A DNA stretch of 56,728 nt from contig JAUQWQ010000038.1 in the NCBI GenBank assembly GCA_030835085.1, positions 1-56,728 of the forward strand. The letters run 5' to 3'. The stretch comes from Ignavibacteria bacterium (lineage in GTDB: Bacteria; Bacteroidota; Ignavibacteria; Tepidaquicellales; OLB5). Under the pieces are notes generated by a model. That model ran no database searches and was not told where the DNA came from. It was given only the letters and a program-made list of their open reading frames with translations. This document shows positions 1-8,310 of the stretch, piece after piece (positions within the stretch are counted from its first letter, which is position 1; every line of letters begins with the position of its first letter). The translations under genes were made by a program, and so were the position numbers.

Positions 1-453
1 TTCGGTGGAATTGAACAGCACATTAAGCTCTCCCCCTTTATCCAGGTAAAGCAGCTGAACCGGGAAGCCATCCCATGTTTTAAATCCTTTTACTTCATAC
101 TTTATCAGTGAGCCGCCCTTAGTAGAAAACTCAGCGTAATATTTATCGGTCTCAATAATTATGACCTTATCTTCGCCTTTTTCAAACTTACCAAACAGCG
201 CTCCGTATTTTTCAGATACAGGCTGTGTTACTTTTGATGTATCGCCTGCTACATTCTTCTTGACTGTATCCTGCAGCACCTGCTGCTGCTTTTTCTGCTC
301 GACTTCCTGAACTTTCTTTAAGCTATCCTGGTTTACCTGCTCGGTTTTCTTTTCATCTTTATTTACAGGGGGAGTGTTTTTATTCTGGAAATACAACCAG
401 CCTATTAATATTACCCCGATCAATACAAAACCAATTATCGAATTTCTATCCAT
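1..453 (-). CDS. yidC: Membrane protein insertase YidC, N-terminal part (cut by window edge)
   Basis: YidC inserts and folds inner-membrane proteins, alone or with SecYEG. Only the first 151 residues are in the window. The ATG lies at 451-453, eight bases after the yidD stop. Residues 5-22 form the N-terminal membrane helix (SIIGFVLIGVILIGWLYF), followed by a Lys/Gln/Glu-rich linker of about 60 residues and the beginning of the periplasmic beta-sandwich (near residue 95, KVIIIETDKYYAEFSTKGG). This long first periplasmic region is the Gram-negative form of the family. It is the last gene of an rpmH-rnpA-yidD-yidC cluster, an order conserved across bacteria, and that context supports the call strongly. 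The insertase domain itself is outside the window. Confidence 0.93.
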   Translation of the reverse strand, partial: MDRNSIIGFVLIGVILIGWLYFQNKNTPPVNKDEKKTEQVNQDSLKKVQEVEQKKQQQVLQDTVKKNVAGDTSKVTQPVSEKYGALFGKFEKGEDKVIIIETDKYYAEFSTKGGSLIKYEVKGFKTWDGFPVQLLYLDKGGELNVLFNSTE

Positions 454-460
454 TGTTTAT

Positions 461-706
461 TTAATTCACTTTTAATTTTTTTTCGGGAACAGGGTCATAA
501 CCGCCGGCGAAGAAGGGGTTACATTTCAATATCCTGACTGACGCCATATAAAACCCTTTGAAGAGCCCGTGCTTTTCAAGCGCTTCTACGGAATATGTTG
601 AGCACGTTGGATAGTGCCTGCATGATGGCGGGAAGAGCGGCGATATCGCATACTTGTATAATTTTATGAATAAAATCAGCAGGTATTTGGGGTTCAGATA
701 TTTCAG
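461..706 (-). CDS. yidD: Membrane protein insertion efficiency factor YidD (start uncertain, non-ATG)
   Basis: YidD is a small peripheral inner-membrane protein that helps YidC-dependent insertion. The reading frame contains the family hallmarks: [19 protein letters not shown], then [11 protein letters not shown] and a C-terminal [13 protein letters not shown]. The stop is at 461-463. The frame is open only back to 721, where an in-frame TAA occurs at 722-724, and it contains no upstream ATG, GTG or TTG; the CTG at 704-706 is the best-placed start, giving about 81 residues, a normal YidD length. An ATT farther in is also possible. It sits between rnpA (stop at 748) and yidC, as expected. The missing start may be genuine or a sequence error. 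Confidence 0.85.
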   Translation of the reverse strand: MKYLNPKYLLILFIKLYKYAISPLFPPSCRHYPTCSTYSVEALEKHGLFKGFYMASVRILKCNPFFAGGYDPVPEKKLKVN

Positions 707-747
707 TGGATTATTGATATTTTATACCGGTTAAGACGTTTAACAAA

Positions 748-1148
748 TTATTTTATTCTTTCAGAAATCTTCCCGAGAAGCCCGGGCATTCCCGAAGAAA
801 TTTCCTTAAAACTTAGTTCTGTGTGGCTTTTGTATGCTGAGCTTGACAGGGTGAATAGAATTCTGAGGCACTGCTCTTTCTCTGCGGCTGCCTTCAGCAG
901 CCCGGGCTTGTTAAGCCTGTATGATTCCTTCAGCAGTCTTCTTAAACGGTTACGCTCAGTGGATTTTTTAATTTTTTTTTTGATAACAAAAAACCGACTT
1001 TAACTGGAAAGCCGGTCTTAAGATCTGAAAAATTTAAAAACGCATTAACGTATTTCGATTCAAGTTTTACTGAAGCAGAAAGTATTTCTTCGAATACACC
1101 GAATCCCCTGATTATCTCACCGCGTCCTAATGTAAATACCTTACTCAA
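748..1148 (-). pseudogene. rnpA: Ribonuclease P protein component RnpA, frameshifted in a poly-A run
   Basis: RnpA is the protein cofactor of RNase P, which matures tRNA 5' ends. The first part begins at 1148 ([20 protein letters not shown]) and reads to LLSKKK, where a run of ten A on the coding strand (plus-strand T run at 972-981) puts translation out of frame and stops it after LKNPLSVTV. One base away the gene continues: [20 protein letters not shown], with the conserved RNR signature, ending ISERIK at 748. With eleven A the protein would be one continuous chain of about 133 residues. RnpA is essential, so either the assembly lacks one base or polymerase/ribosome slippage on the A run restores the frame. 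Confidence 0.88.
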
Positions 1149-1189
1149 AGTTCAATGTTTTAAGTTAATTTTTTTTGATTAAACTTAAA

Positions 1190-1348
1190 TTACCTTGTAA
1201 ACTTTTTTTCATCGCTTACTGTGAGCTTTTTTCTGCCCTTAGCTCTGCGGCTGGCTAAAACAGCTCTTCCGTTCTTGGTACTCATTCTTTCCCTGAAACC
1301 GTGCTTGTTTTTCCTTTTTGTATTGCTTGGCTGAAACGTTCTTTTCAC
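1190..1348 (-). CDS. rpmH: 50S ribosomal protein L34
   Basis: L34 is a small basic protein of the large ribosomal subunit. The 52-residue product starts with GTG at 1346-1348 and reads [20 protein letters not shown] followed by [20 protein letters not shown], a near-textbook L34. It is too short for a 60-residue ORF cut-off. It is the first gene of the rpmH-rnpA-yidD-yidC cluster; 41 bp separate it from rnpA. A C-terminal tail ([12 protein letters not shown]) is slightly longer than in E. coli L34. Confidence 0.96.
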   Translation of the reverse strand: MKRTFQPSNTKRKNKHGFRERMSTKNGRAVLASRRAKGRKKLTVSDEKKFTR

Positions 1349-1712
1349 AACTACTCCTGTTTACCCTGTGGTTTATCCCGAAGTTTATCCCTACGGGAGT
1401 CCGCATTAGCGGTGGTCTGTTTATAAAATTTACTCTTAATAAAACGCTAAAATAACGAAAAATTTCAACACTTTCAAGGCTTCAAAAGCTGTATAAATTG
1501 CGCATATTTACTAATTTGATAATTTTACAAAAGCTCCCCTCCTTCCCCAAGGAGGGGTAGAAATCCGGCAGCCGCCGGATTGAGGGGCTACGCCTTACAA
1601 CCACGGAGTGGGAGGAAGGCGGTATCAGAATCAAAATCAAAACAAAAGACCACCACAAAGTCTCAAAGGCTCAAAGGAACTCAAAGAATCAAGAAATTAT
1701 TACCGCTTTTGT

Positions 1713-1772
1713 GTAGCCCCGCCCTTTAGGGCGGGGGTTAAAGTAAAGAAATAGACGGGCTTTAGCCCTGAA
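1713..1772. repeat. Solo two-hairpin REP unit of the RAYT-associated family
   Basis: The unit consists of a GC-rich palindrome (gccccgccctttagggcggg), an A/T-rich spacer of about 20 bp and a second palindrome (gggctttagccc). The same two-palindrome arrangement, with the same spacer length and similar sequence, lies directly upstream of the transposase gene at 18445. It is therefore probably a non-autonomous copy mobilised in trans. A degenerate copy of the first palindrome lies near 4200. Confidence 0.75.
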
Positions 1773-1779
1773 TTCCCCC

Positions 1780-1803
1780 GTTGTTGGTCTTGTGACCAAC
1801 AAC
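1780..1803. repeat. 24-nt perfect palindrome, left of lipoprotein gene
   Basis: Arms GTTGTTGGTC and GACCAACAAC enclose the four bases TTGT. An identical 24-nt copy lies at 2342-2365, so the pair brackets the lipoprotein gene at 1831-2289. It may be a terminator-like hairpin or a small REP element. Confidence 0.85.
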
Positions 1804-1830
1804 AATTATATTTGTATAATTAGTCGACAA

Positions 1831-2289
1831 ATGAAAAACTGCATAAGATTAAAGTTAAGTACTTTCATATTTATAAGTATTTTATTCTCTTCATGTAATA
1901 TAAAGCATGGGATAGATGCTTCTAAAGATTTCTACAATGTTCATAAAGTCGATTTATCGATTATCTCTGATGAATTTGGGAAGTTTAAAAATATCAATTC
2001 AATAACATTAAACGATTTAAGAGATTCTTCCAACAAGATGGTAAACATTGATAATCTGAGCTCTTCCGAAATAAGTTTTGTCAATAAGGTAAGAGACTTC
2101 CTAAGATCTACAAGTGCATCAAGTGTTAAAAAAAGCCATAATGATAAATTGATCCTATTCCATTTAGGAATAATGGATGGTATTGCATACAAGGTCTCAG
2201 AAGATTCATATATTGATTTACATATGGCATTTGCGAAAACGGTTGTTATAGAAAATAGTTGGTTTTACTTTTTGGAAAAAACAATTTAA
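1831..2289 (+). CDS. Small putative lipoprotein, function unknown
   Basis: The ATG at 1831 gives a 152-residue protein; a GTG at 1792 would extend it by 13 residues into the palindrome and is less likely. The N-terminus (MKNCIRLKLSTFIFISILFS) is a lipoprotein signal sequence ending in the lipobox LFSSC, so Cys 21 is probably lipidated and the protein anchored to a membrane facing the periplasm. The rest is mostly polar, Ser/Asn/Lys-rich, without motifs I recognise. The gene is more AT-rich than the housekeeping genes. It stands alone between two identical 24-nt palindromes, which suggests it arrived as a small cassette, but that is inference. Confidence 0.6.
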   Translation: MKNCIRLKLSTFIFISILFSSCNIKHGIDASKDFYNVHKVDLSIISDEFGKFKNINSITLNDLRDSSNKMVNIDNLSSSEISFVNKVRDFLRSTSASSVKKSHNDKLILFHLGIMDGIAYKVSEDSYIDLHMAFAKTVVIENSWFYFLEKTI

Positions 2290-3694
2290 ATCATCACTTT
2301 TTTGCTCCTTTCTACTTCTTTAATTTCTGATTAAATCCCACGTTGTTGGTCTTGTGACCAACAACATATAAGACCTCCCCTAAATCCCCTCCTTGGTAAG
2401 GAGGGGACTTAAAATATACAATTGTAAACTTATCATTTCCCCCTATAAGGCCGAAGGACTGCCCCGGCATGTGGGAGATACAGAGGGGGTTTTGCTTCTA
2501 CTGTCACCCTGAACTTGTTTCAGGGTCTGCCGCCATACTCGAAAATTATGGAGTAGGAGGACAGATGCTGAAACGAGTTCAGCATGACAATATTTGTGAG
2601 GTTTTTGCTTCTAACCCTGTAGGCCGATGGAATCTGCTCCTTCCCCTTCGGGGCTTCCCCTACCCTCAACCCATTCCCAACATGATTCCCACGATGATCA
2701 TGATTTTTTTTCCGGGGGATTTCCATCGTGCGAATGCACTTTACGCGCTATAATCGCAATATTCCCACGATGAATCCATTCCCATTATGAATATTTGATG
2801 ATGGTAATCCGCTTTCTGGATGATAATCTAAATGAGAAAACCCCCAAAACAGCCTGAAATTGGCACCTGCAAAATTCCCAAGATGATTATTCATGTTGGG
2901 AAAATTATTAGTGAAAAGAAAAATTATTTTTAATGCGGCAAGTATGGACATATAAAATAAAGGATAAATTAAGAATTAATATGCTTTCTGCATACTAACG
3001 GTAATATAATATATGCTAATTGCATTGTCAAGTCAATCAATAAGTCAAATGCTGCGAAGCAGTGCCTGCAAGCCAAAGACCTGCTTAAAGCAGGGGAAAA
3101 GAGAAGAAAAATGTGAAACGTCAAACGTGAAATGTGAAACGGATAAAGTCTTTAACCCCGTAGGCCGTAGGACCGGATTCTTGCCTGCCTTATTTTATGG
3201 AATTAAAGAAGGTCTGCTCCGGCTGATGGCTCCGAAACGTCGTAGATCTGGCTCTGACAGATGGGAGATACAGAGCGGGGCCACGCCTTAATCTGCCCTG
3301 GCAGAGGAAGGTAATGCTCTTGCCTCTCCTGTCATGCTGAACTTGGTTCAGCATCCTGGCGCTTTTTCCAGTCCCGCACCGGCGGGATGTCCTCCTACTC
3401 TATAATTTTCGGGTTTGGCAGCAGACCCTGAAACGCCTGCCTGCCGTAACGGCTTGCCTTACTGAGCTTGGGAAGGAACGGCAGTTCAGGCAGGAGTTCA
3501 GGGTGACAATATTTTTGTGGTTTATCCTCTAACCCCGTAAGGCCGAAGGACTGGCTTTGACACGTCGTAGATCCGGCTCTGACGGATGGGAGACTTTCTT
3601 CCCCCCCCCAAAAAAAAATATCATCCCATGATATGAAACCGCGGGGATTTAAACATATATTTAAATGTACAACTGAAGCTAAACTCACAAAAAA
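2290..3694. repeat. 1.4-kb repeat mosaic without a gene
   Basis: The region contains a second 24-nt palindrome (2342-2365), a copy of the 'cctcccctaaatcccctcc' repeat (about 2369-2413), two or three copies of a hairpin repeat resembling 'gtcaccctgaacttg..cagcatgaca' (2500-2590, 3330-3400, 3410-3515), and several copies of a block around 'ggccgaaggac' and 'gtagatccggctctgac' (2449, 3165, 3240, 3540-3595). Around 2680-2900 is an unusual run of variants of 'ttcccacgatga'. The open frames here translate to the well-known spurious peptides CHPELVSGS and MLKRVQHD, so I treat them as non-coding. Confidence 0.8.
2342..2365. repeat. 24-nt perfect palindrome, right of lipoprotein gene
   Basis: Identical to 1780-1803 (arms GTTGTTGGTC / GACCAACAAC). 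It starts 53 bp after the lipoprotein stop codon and is followed at once by another repeat family. It lacks a T-run on either strand directly next to it, so an ordinary terminator is not obvious. Confidence 0.85.
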
Positions 3695-4138
3695 ATGAAA
3701 ACAACTCTGAATTACAGGCTCTGCACTGGCGCAAAAACAGGAATTATTATAATTTTTATGCTGCTGGGGGCCACGGCACACGCACAGTCAAGCGGTGACT
3801 ACACAGAAAACATTTTGGGATTTGTTGAAACCGGGAAGTATTACGATACCAAAACGGGAGAAATGGTTGGCGATGTTAGCAATATTTTAAGCGGAGAACA
3901 AATTGTTTGGTACTTTAACGCCATACATGACCTCGGCGAATATACACTTAAGCTATGCTGCTATAATTTTGAGCTGAAACAGTATACCAGAACAATTAAA
4001 ATTGATGTTAGCAGAGACGGAGCCATAGGCGTGATAACTCCCGAGCCCGGGATATGGAGATTTGATATAATGAACAGCAATTTCGAGATCCTTGCCAGAA
4101 GCAAAATTATTGTTGTGGATGATTTTAAGAAGCTATAG
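3695..4138 (+). CDS. Secreted protein of unknown function
   Basis: A 147-residue protein with a signal peptide: a basic start, hydrophobic core IIIIFMLLG and a signal peptidase I site after AHAQ (about residue 31). The mature part of some 116 residues looks like a single beta-rich domain (LGEYTLKLCCYNFELKQYTR, TPEPGIWRFDI, EILARSKIIVVDDF), the pattern of an Ig-like or filament-type extracellular fold, but I do not recognise a family. It is preceded by repeat DNA and followed by a repeat-bearing gap before the R-M operon on the other strand, so it appears monocistronic. The strong C-terminal alternation of hydrophobic residues argues that it is a real protein. Confidence 0.65.
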   Translation: MKTTLNYRLCTGAKTGIIIIFMLLGATAHAQSSGDYTENILGFVETGKYYDTKTGEMVGDVSNILSGEQIVWYFNAIHDLGEYTLKLCCYNFELKQYTRTIKIDVSRDGAIGVITPEPGIWRFDIMNSNFEILARSKIIVVDDFKKL

Positions 4139-4344
4139 GGTGATGAAGAAAACATTTACCGCAATGCCGCAAAGAGATGTAGCGGTAAGATTTTTTTGTG
4201 TAGCCCCGCACTTCAGAGCTGGGGTTAGGATAACCTAAAATAAAAAAGCCCTGGAGGGGAGACTTTTTGCTTTGATGTTGGTGGCAACACAAACAACGGG
4301 GATCAATATATTCTATTTTCAAAGTTAAGGGGCTGTTAAATAAC

Positions 4345-5280
4345 TTATCTATTTATCATTTCTTTCAATATTTTAACATTTTCGATACTTAAATCTTTAT
4401 TTTTTTGAGATATCTCTGGCAAAGTCTCTAAATTACCAATTAAGTTTTTAGATTTACCAATAAAAAATTCAAATCTATCTTGAAATCTATTTACGCTATA
4501 ATTATACTTTTCAACAATCTTAGAATACTGCATATCATTTTCGTAATTTAAAATTATTCTATTACCTAAATCATAAATGTGACTCAAATCACCAAATAAT
4601 GTATTTGCATTTCTAAATATTGAAAAGTAAGATTGGTCTTCTAATAACCAATAAACATTCACAATCATTTGGTCTATTGAAGCTTTTACTTTAGGAATTG
4701 AATTGATTGTAGAATATATTTTCCTAATGGATGGGTTTAGTCTTTTTATTCTCTTACTGTTTATGCGATATAATTTTTGATTGCGTGTTATTACACTTCT
4801 AATTTTATTTCTATGAGAAATAGATTTCATTCTTTTTATACTATCAATAGTAAAGTCAAGAAATTCATTTTTTAGAATATCAAAATTGTCAAATTTTTTG
4901 AAGGTTACAACTTCAATTCTTTTTTCTATACTATGGGTTGTAAAATTTAGAGAACCAAAATACATTTCATTTTCATTTAGTAACCATTTAGAATGATTAT
5001 TTGGTTCTAATGAAACTGAGACACCATTATTGATTAATTCTATTGCATTATATCGGTTATAGTCTTTGGACATAAAAAGACTAATGGGGAATATGCAATG
5101 TTTTATTCTAGCATTAGAGTTAATTATCTTTAACAGTGTTGATTTTTTATTACTGGTTTTAGTAAAGGAATAACCACAAATGATTAAGGTATTCAATGCT
5201 TTGGAAATTATATTATCAATTTCTTTCGTAATATCAATATTTTTGATACCAATTAAATGGTATGATCCATCTGTAATCAT
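4345..5280 (-). CDS. Phospholipase D-like protein in type I R-M operon
   Basis: This 311-residue protein is the last gene of the first type I R-M operon; its ATG overlaps the hsdR stop in ATGA, so the two are translationally coupled. Residues 96-112 read HSKWLLNENEMYFGSLN, close to the PLD/HKD motif (HxKx4Dx6GSxN) but with Glu in place of Asp and one residue fewer before the glycine. Only one such motif is present, so a dimer would be needed for activity, as in the Nuc/BfiI-type single-motif PLD nucleases. The C-terminal two thirds is Lys/Asn/Ile-rich and probably helical. PLD-like nucleases do accompany restriction loci, so a DNA-cleavage accessory role is plausible. Activity is uncertain because of the variant motif. 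Confidence 0.65.
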   Translation of the reverse strand: MITDGSYHLIGIKNIDITKEIDNIISKALNTLIICGYSFTKTSNKKSTLLKIINSNARIKHCIFPISLFMSKDYNRYNAIELINNGVSVSLEPNNHSKWLLNENEMYFGSLNFTTHSIEKRIEVVTFKKFDNFDILKNEFLDFTIDSIKRMKSISHRNKIRSVITRNQKLYRINSKRIKRLNPSIRKIYSTINSIPKVKASIDQMIVNVYWLLEDQSYFSIFRNANTLFGDLSHIYDLGNRIILNYENDMQYSKIVEKYNYSVNRFQDRFEFFIGKSKNLIGNLETLPEISQKNKDLSIENVKILKEMINR

Positions 5281-8200
5281 ATATTGTTACCAGTATTATT
5301 AGAATTCTTCCACAATATTTCAAAAATAAATTCCTGATATTGGCGTTGGAAATCCTTATCTTGAGTATACTTTTTGAATATTTCCGTTTGAGTATATAAA
5401 TAACGTTCCATCAATTCTTTTAATTTTTTATCTGATGTTATTCTGGCATTTTGTCTATCAGAATATTTGATGGCATTAACTGTTTCATCATCAGCTTTCA
5501 TCTCAGCCGGTAACTGCTCAGTTAAAATTTTGTTTACTTTGTCTTTATCTGTCCAGTCAATATCTCCAAACCTATGATTAAACGCATTTAATATATTTTC
5601 TAATGTATCTAATTCTGGTTCTGGCTTACCTGCGCTTATATCCACTGACATAGGGTCAATCAAGGAAGGTTCATCTTCCAAACCAATCGATTCCTTCTTT
5701 TGCTTCGAGGGGCGATAACTATCCATATCAATTGTATCAATAATCCCTTGTGCAAGGTCGTCGTCATCTTCGATTTTTAATTTCTGAACTAATAGTTTTA
5801 AGAACCACCATAACTCTTCCCAATAATGGTTATTAAAATCCATAATTTTTGATAAGAAGCTATATGAACGCAAAAATGATTTTGCTTTTGCTTTAAAATT
5901 AATCTGGTCATTTGCAGCTAAATTTTTAGAAAATACAAATACTGATGAATCAAGAATAGGGTCAATAATTGTTCTTTCTGCTTTGTTAGCATATTTCTTG
6001 AAAAAATCTAATACCTGTTCTTCAGAATAAACTTCGAATTTATCCAATTCATCAACTAAATCATTTAACCTGTTTGGATCTGTTTCTTCACTCAGTATAG
6101 TTGAAGTATAATAAGGCTCAAATCCCTTTTTGATTTCCTCTACTTTATTGTAAAAATCCAAAACAAAGGTATCTCTTTTGAAAGGTTTATATGAACGATT
6201 AAGACGGGACAGAGTTTGAACAGCCTGTACACCTTGTAATTTCTTATCTACATACATAGTATGAAGCAGTGGTTGATCAAAACCAGTTTGAAATTTATTA
6301 GCTACTATCAGGAATTTATATTCACTTTTTTTGAAGTTTTTGGGAATATCATTCTTTTTTGTTTCAAAATTATTCATTCCCTTTTCATCGTATTCAATAC
6401 CATTGTACAATTTCTTACCCGAAAATGCAACGACTGCCTTATATGGTGAATGAATTTCTTTTAGATAAATATCAAAAGCATGTTTATATTTGATCGCAGA
6501 AAGTATACTTTTTGTGATAACCATTGCTTTGGCTTCACCATTGATTAAATGTCTGACATCATTATGGAAATGGTCAATCATAATCTTAGCTTTTTCTGCT
6601 ATTGCAAATTCGTGGCCTTCAACATATGCCCTTAGTTTTTTCTGTGCTTTCTTAGTATCAAATTCAGGATTGCCTTCTACTGATTTTATTAATTTATAAT
6701 ATGAATTGTATGTCGTATAATTCTTTAGAACGTCTAAAATAAATTCTTCTTCAATAGCTTGTTTCATAGAATATAAATGGAATGGATAATGCCTGATTTT
6801 TTCACCTTCGGCAGTATTTTCTGAAACCGGTTCGCCAAACATTTCAAGTGTCTTATTCTTCGGGGTTGCTGTAAATGCAAAATAAGAACCGTTTTTAATC
6901 ATTTTACGGTTCTCAATTAATTCGTTTATTTTGTCTTCTAGTGTTGGTTCTTCTGGTTCCTGGTCATCTTCTTCAATTTCTTTTTCCCCTAAAACTGCAT
7001 TCATCTTTGCTGAACTTTCACCACTTTGACTGCTATGTGCTTCATCAATAATTATTCCAAATTTCAAAGCGGGCATATCCTGCATTTCATCTAATAAATG
7101 CGGGAATGTTTGAACAGTTGTTATTATAATCTTTTTTCTGTCTGTTATTGCATCTCTTAATTGATTTGTTTTACTTGTGCCTTCACCTGTAATTGCCTCA
7201 ACTATACCTTTGACTTGCGCAAATTGCTTTATATTATCACGCAATTGTCTGTCTAGAACTGTTCTATCAGTAACAACAATTATAGAATCGAAAATATGAT
7301 TTTCACCACTATCATCAAATAAGCTAATTAATTGATGCGCTAGCCATGTTATAGAATTAGATTTACCTGAGCCAGCTGAATGTTGAATCAAATATTTTTG
7401 ACCTAACCCAAACTGCTTAGAATGATCTAATATCTTTCTAACAGAAGTAAGTTGGTGGTAACGTGGAAATATCATTTTCTTTGTTTTTTTACCTGTGTCT
7501 TCATCTGTTTCTTCTGCAACTTGAGCAAATTGTTCAATAATATTACTCAATGAATCTTTGCTTAATACTTCTTCCCAAAGGTAATGTGTTTTTAAACCAT
7601 TCGGATTTAAAGGATTTCCTTTTCCGAACGGAGGAATTGATGTCCCATCATTCAATCCTTTGTTGAAAGGAAGAAAATCAGTTTTTTTGCCTCTCAAATG
7701 CGAACACATATAAACCAATTCCGTATCTGCTGCAAAATGAACCATACAACGTGCAAACGAAAAGATTTTATCCTTTGGGTTCCTATCATTTTGGTATTGT
7801 CGAGTTCCATTTTGCACTGTTTGCCCGCTCAAAGGATTTTTTAACTCCATTGTAATTACCGGGATGCCATTTACAAAAATTGATAAGTCTAAACGATTGT
7901 TATGGTCTAAACTGTATTTCAATTCTTGAATTACAGAAAAAACATTTGAATTATAGTTGGTAAAGTCTTTCTGATTGAAATTGGATGGTGGTTTGCGGTA
8001 AAATAAATTTATAGACTTATCAAAGTGCTTAACGCCTTTTCTCAAAACTTCTATAACACCAAGTTCTTTAATCTTTTCATCTAATCGCACTAAAAAACTT
8101 CGTTCACCCTTTTTTTGTATCATTTCATAAGCATCTTTTTGAGATGATTTTATAAAAGCCATAATTTGACTAACATTTACGCAAAACTCACGATCAAATT

Positions 8201-8297
8201 CAACGGCTAAGCATTCTGCATATTTATGCTCATTAACCAAAAATTTGGTTATGAAATGTTGGAAGCCTTCTTCTGAGGTATCTGTGAATGATTTCAT
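5277..8297 (-). CDS. hsdR: Type I restriction enzyme R subunit (first system)
   Basis: HsdR is the ATP-dependent translocase and nuclease of type I restriction enzymes. I start it at the ATG at 8297 (MKSFTDTSEEGFQHFITKFL), giving 1006 residues; a TTG 14 codons upstream lies inside the end of hsdS. The N-terminal nuclease site is D137 with E151-L-K153 (ITMELKNP). The SF2 helicase motor has Walker A HSAGSGKS (306-313), DEAH (418-421) and motif III FTATP near residue 478. The C-terminal part ends in a helical region that should bind the methylase core. Thirteen bases separate it from hsdS; the gene looks intact, so the system is likely active. It is only distantly similar to the second HsdR in the window at 32004. 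Confidence 0.95.
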   Translation of the reverse strand: MKSFTDTSEEGFQHFITKFLVNEHKYAECLAVEFDREFCVNVSQIMAFIKSSQKDAYEMIQKKGERSFLVRLDEKIKELGVIEVLRKGVKHFDKSINLFYRKPPSNFNQKDFTNYNSNVFSVIQELKYSLDHNNRLDLSIFVNGIPVITMELKNPLSGQTVQNGTRQYQNDRNPKDKIFSFARCMVHFAADTELVYMCSHLRGKKTDFLPFNKGLNDGTSIPPFGKGNPLNPNGLKTHYLWEEVLSKDSLSNIIEQFAQVAEETDEDTGKKTKKMIFPRYHQLTSVRKILDHSKQFGLGQKYLIQHSAGSGKSNSITWLAHQLISLFDDSGENHIFDSIIVVTDRTVLDRQLRDNIKQFAQVKGIVEAITGEGTSKTNQLRDAITDRKKIIITTVQTFPHLLDEMQDMPALKFGIIIDEAHSSQSGESSAKMNAVLGEKEIEEDDQEPEEPTLEDKINELIENRKMIKNGSYFAFTATPKNKTLEMFGEPVSENTAEGEKIRHYPFHLYSMKQAIEEEFILDVLKNYTTYNSYYKLIKSVEGNPEFDTKKAQKKLRAYVEGHEFAIAEKAKIMIDHFHNDVRHLINGEAKAMVITKSILSAIKYKHAFDIYLKEIHSPYKAVVAFSGKKLYNGIEYDEKGMNNFETKKNDIPKNFKKSEYKFLIVANKFQTGFDQPLLHTMYVDKKLQGVQAVQTLSRLNRSYKPFKRDTFVLDFYNKVEEIKKGFEPYYTSTILSEETDPNRLNDLVDELDKFEVYSEEQVLDFFKKYANKAERTIIDPILDSSVFVFSKNLAANDQINFKAKAKSFLRSYSFLSKIMDFNNHYWEELWWFLKLLVQKLKIEDDDDLAQGIIDTIDMDSYRPSKQKKESIGLEDEPSLIDPMSVDISAGKPEPELDTLENILNAFNHRFGDIDWTDKDKVNKILTEQLPAEMKADDETVNAIKYSDRQNARITSDKKLKELMERYLYTQTEIFKKYTQDKDFQRQYQEFIFEILWKNSNNTGNNI

Positions 8298-8310
8298 TAT
8301 AAATGATGAA

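Larger units (their letters stand above)
1349..1830. other. Non-coding region with palindromic repeats, upstream of rpmH
   Basis: This 480-bp stretch holds the likely promoter of the rpmH cluster (right part of 1349-1450) and then repeat DNA. There is a hairpin-type repeat around 1530-1556 (ctcccctcc / ggaggggtag), a TCCGG..CCGGA palindrome at about 1563-1580, a two-hairpin REP unit at about 1713-1772, and a 24-nt palindrome at 1780-1803. No dnaA gene is present. I see no gene here. Confidence 0.7.

Noticed and set aside
1349-1450. Possible oriC next to rpmH
   Set aside because: Two tttatccc sequences resemble DnaA boxes only weakly and no dnaA or dnaN gene is present.
2469-2753. Open frame with CHPELVSGS and MLKRVQHD peptides
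   Set aside because: These peptides are well-known translations of an intergenic hairpin repeat; the same DNA occurs at 3330-3515 and codes differently there.
3395-3781. 128-residue minus-strand open frame
   Set aside because: It runs through repeat sequence and overlaps the start of the real secreted-protein gene at 3695.
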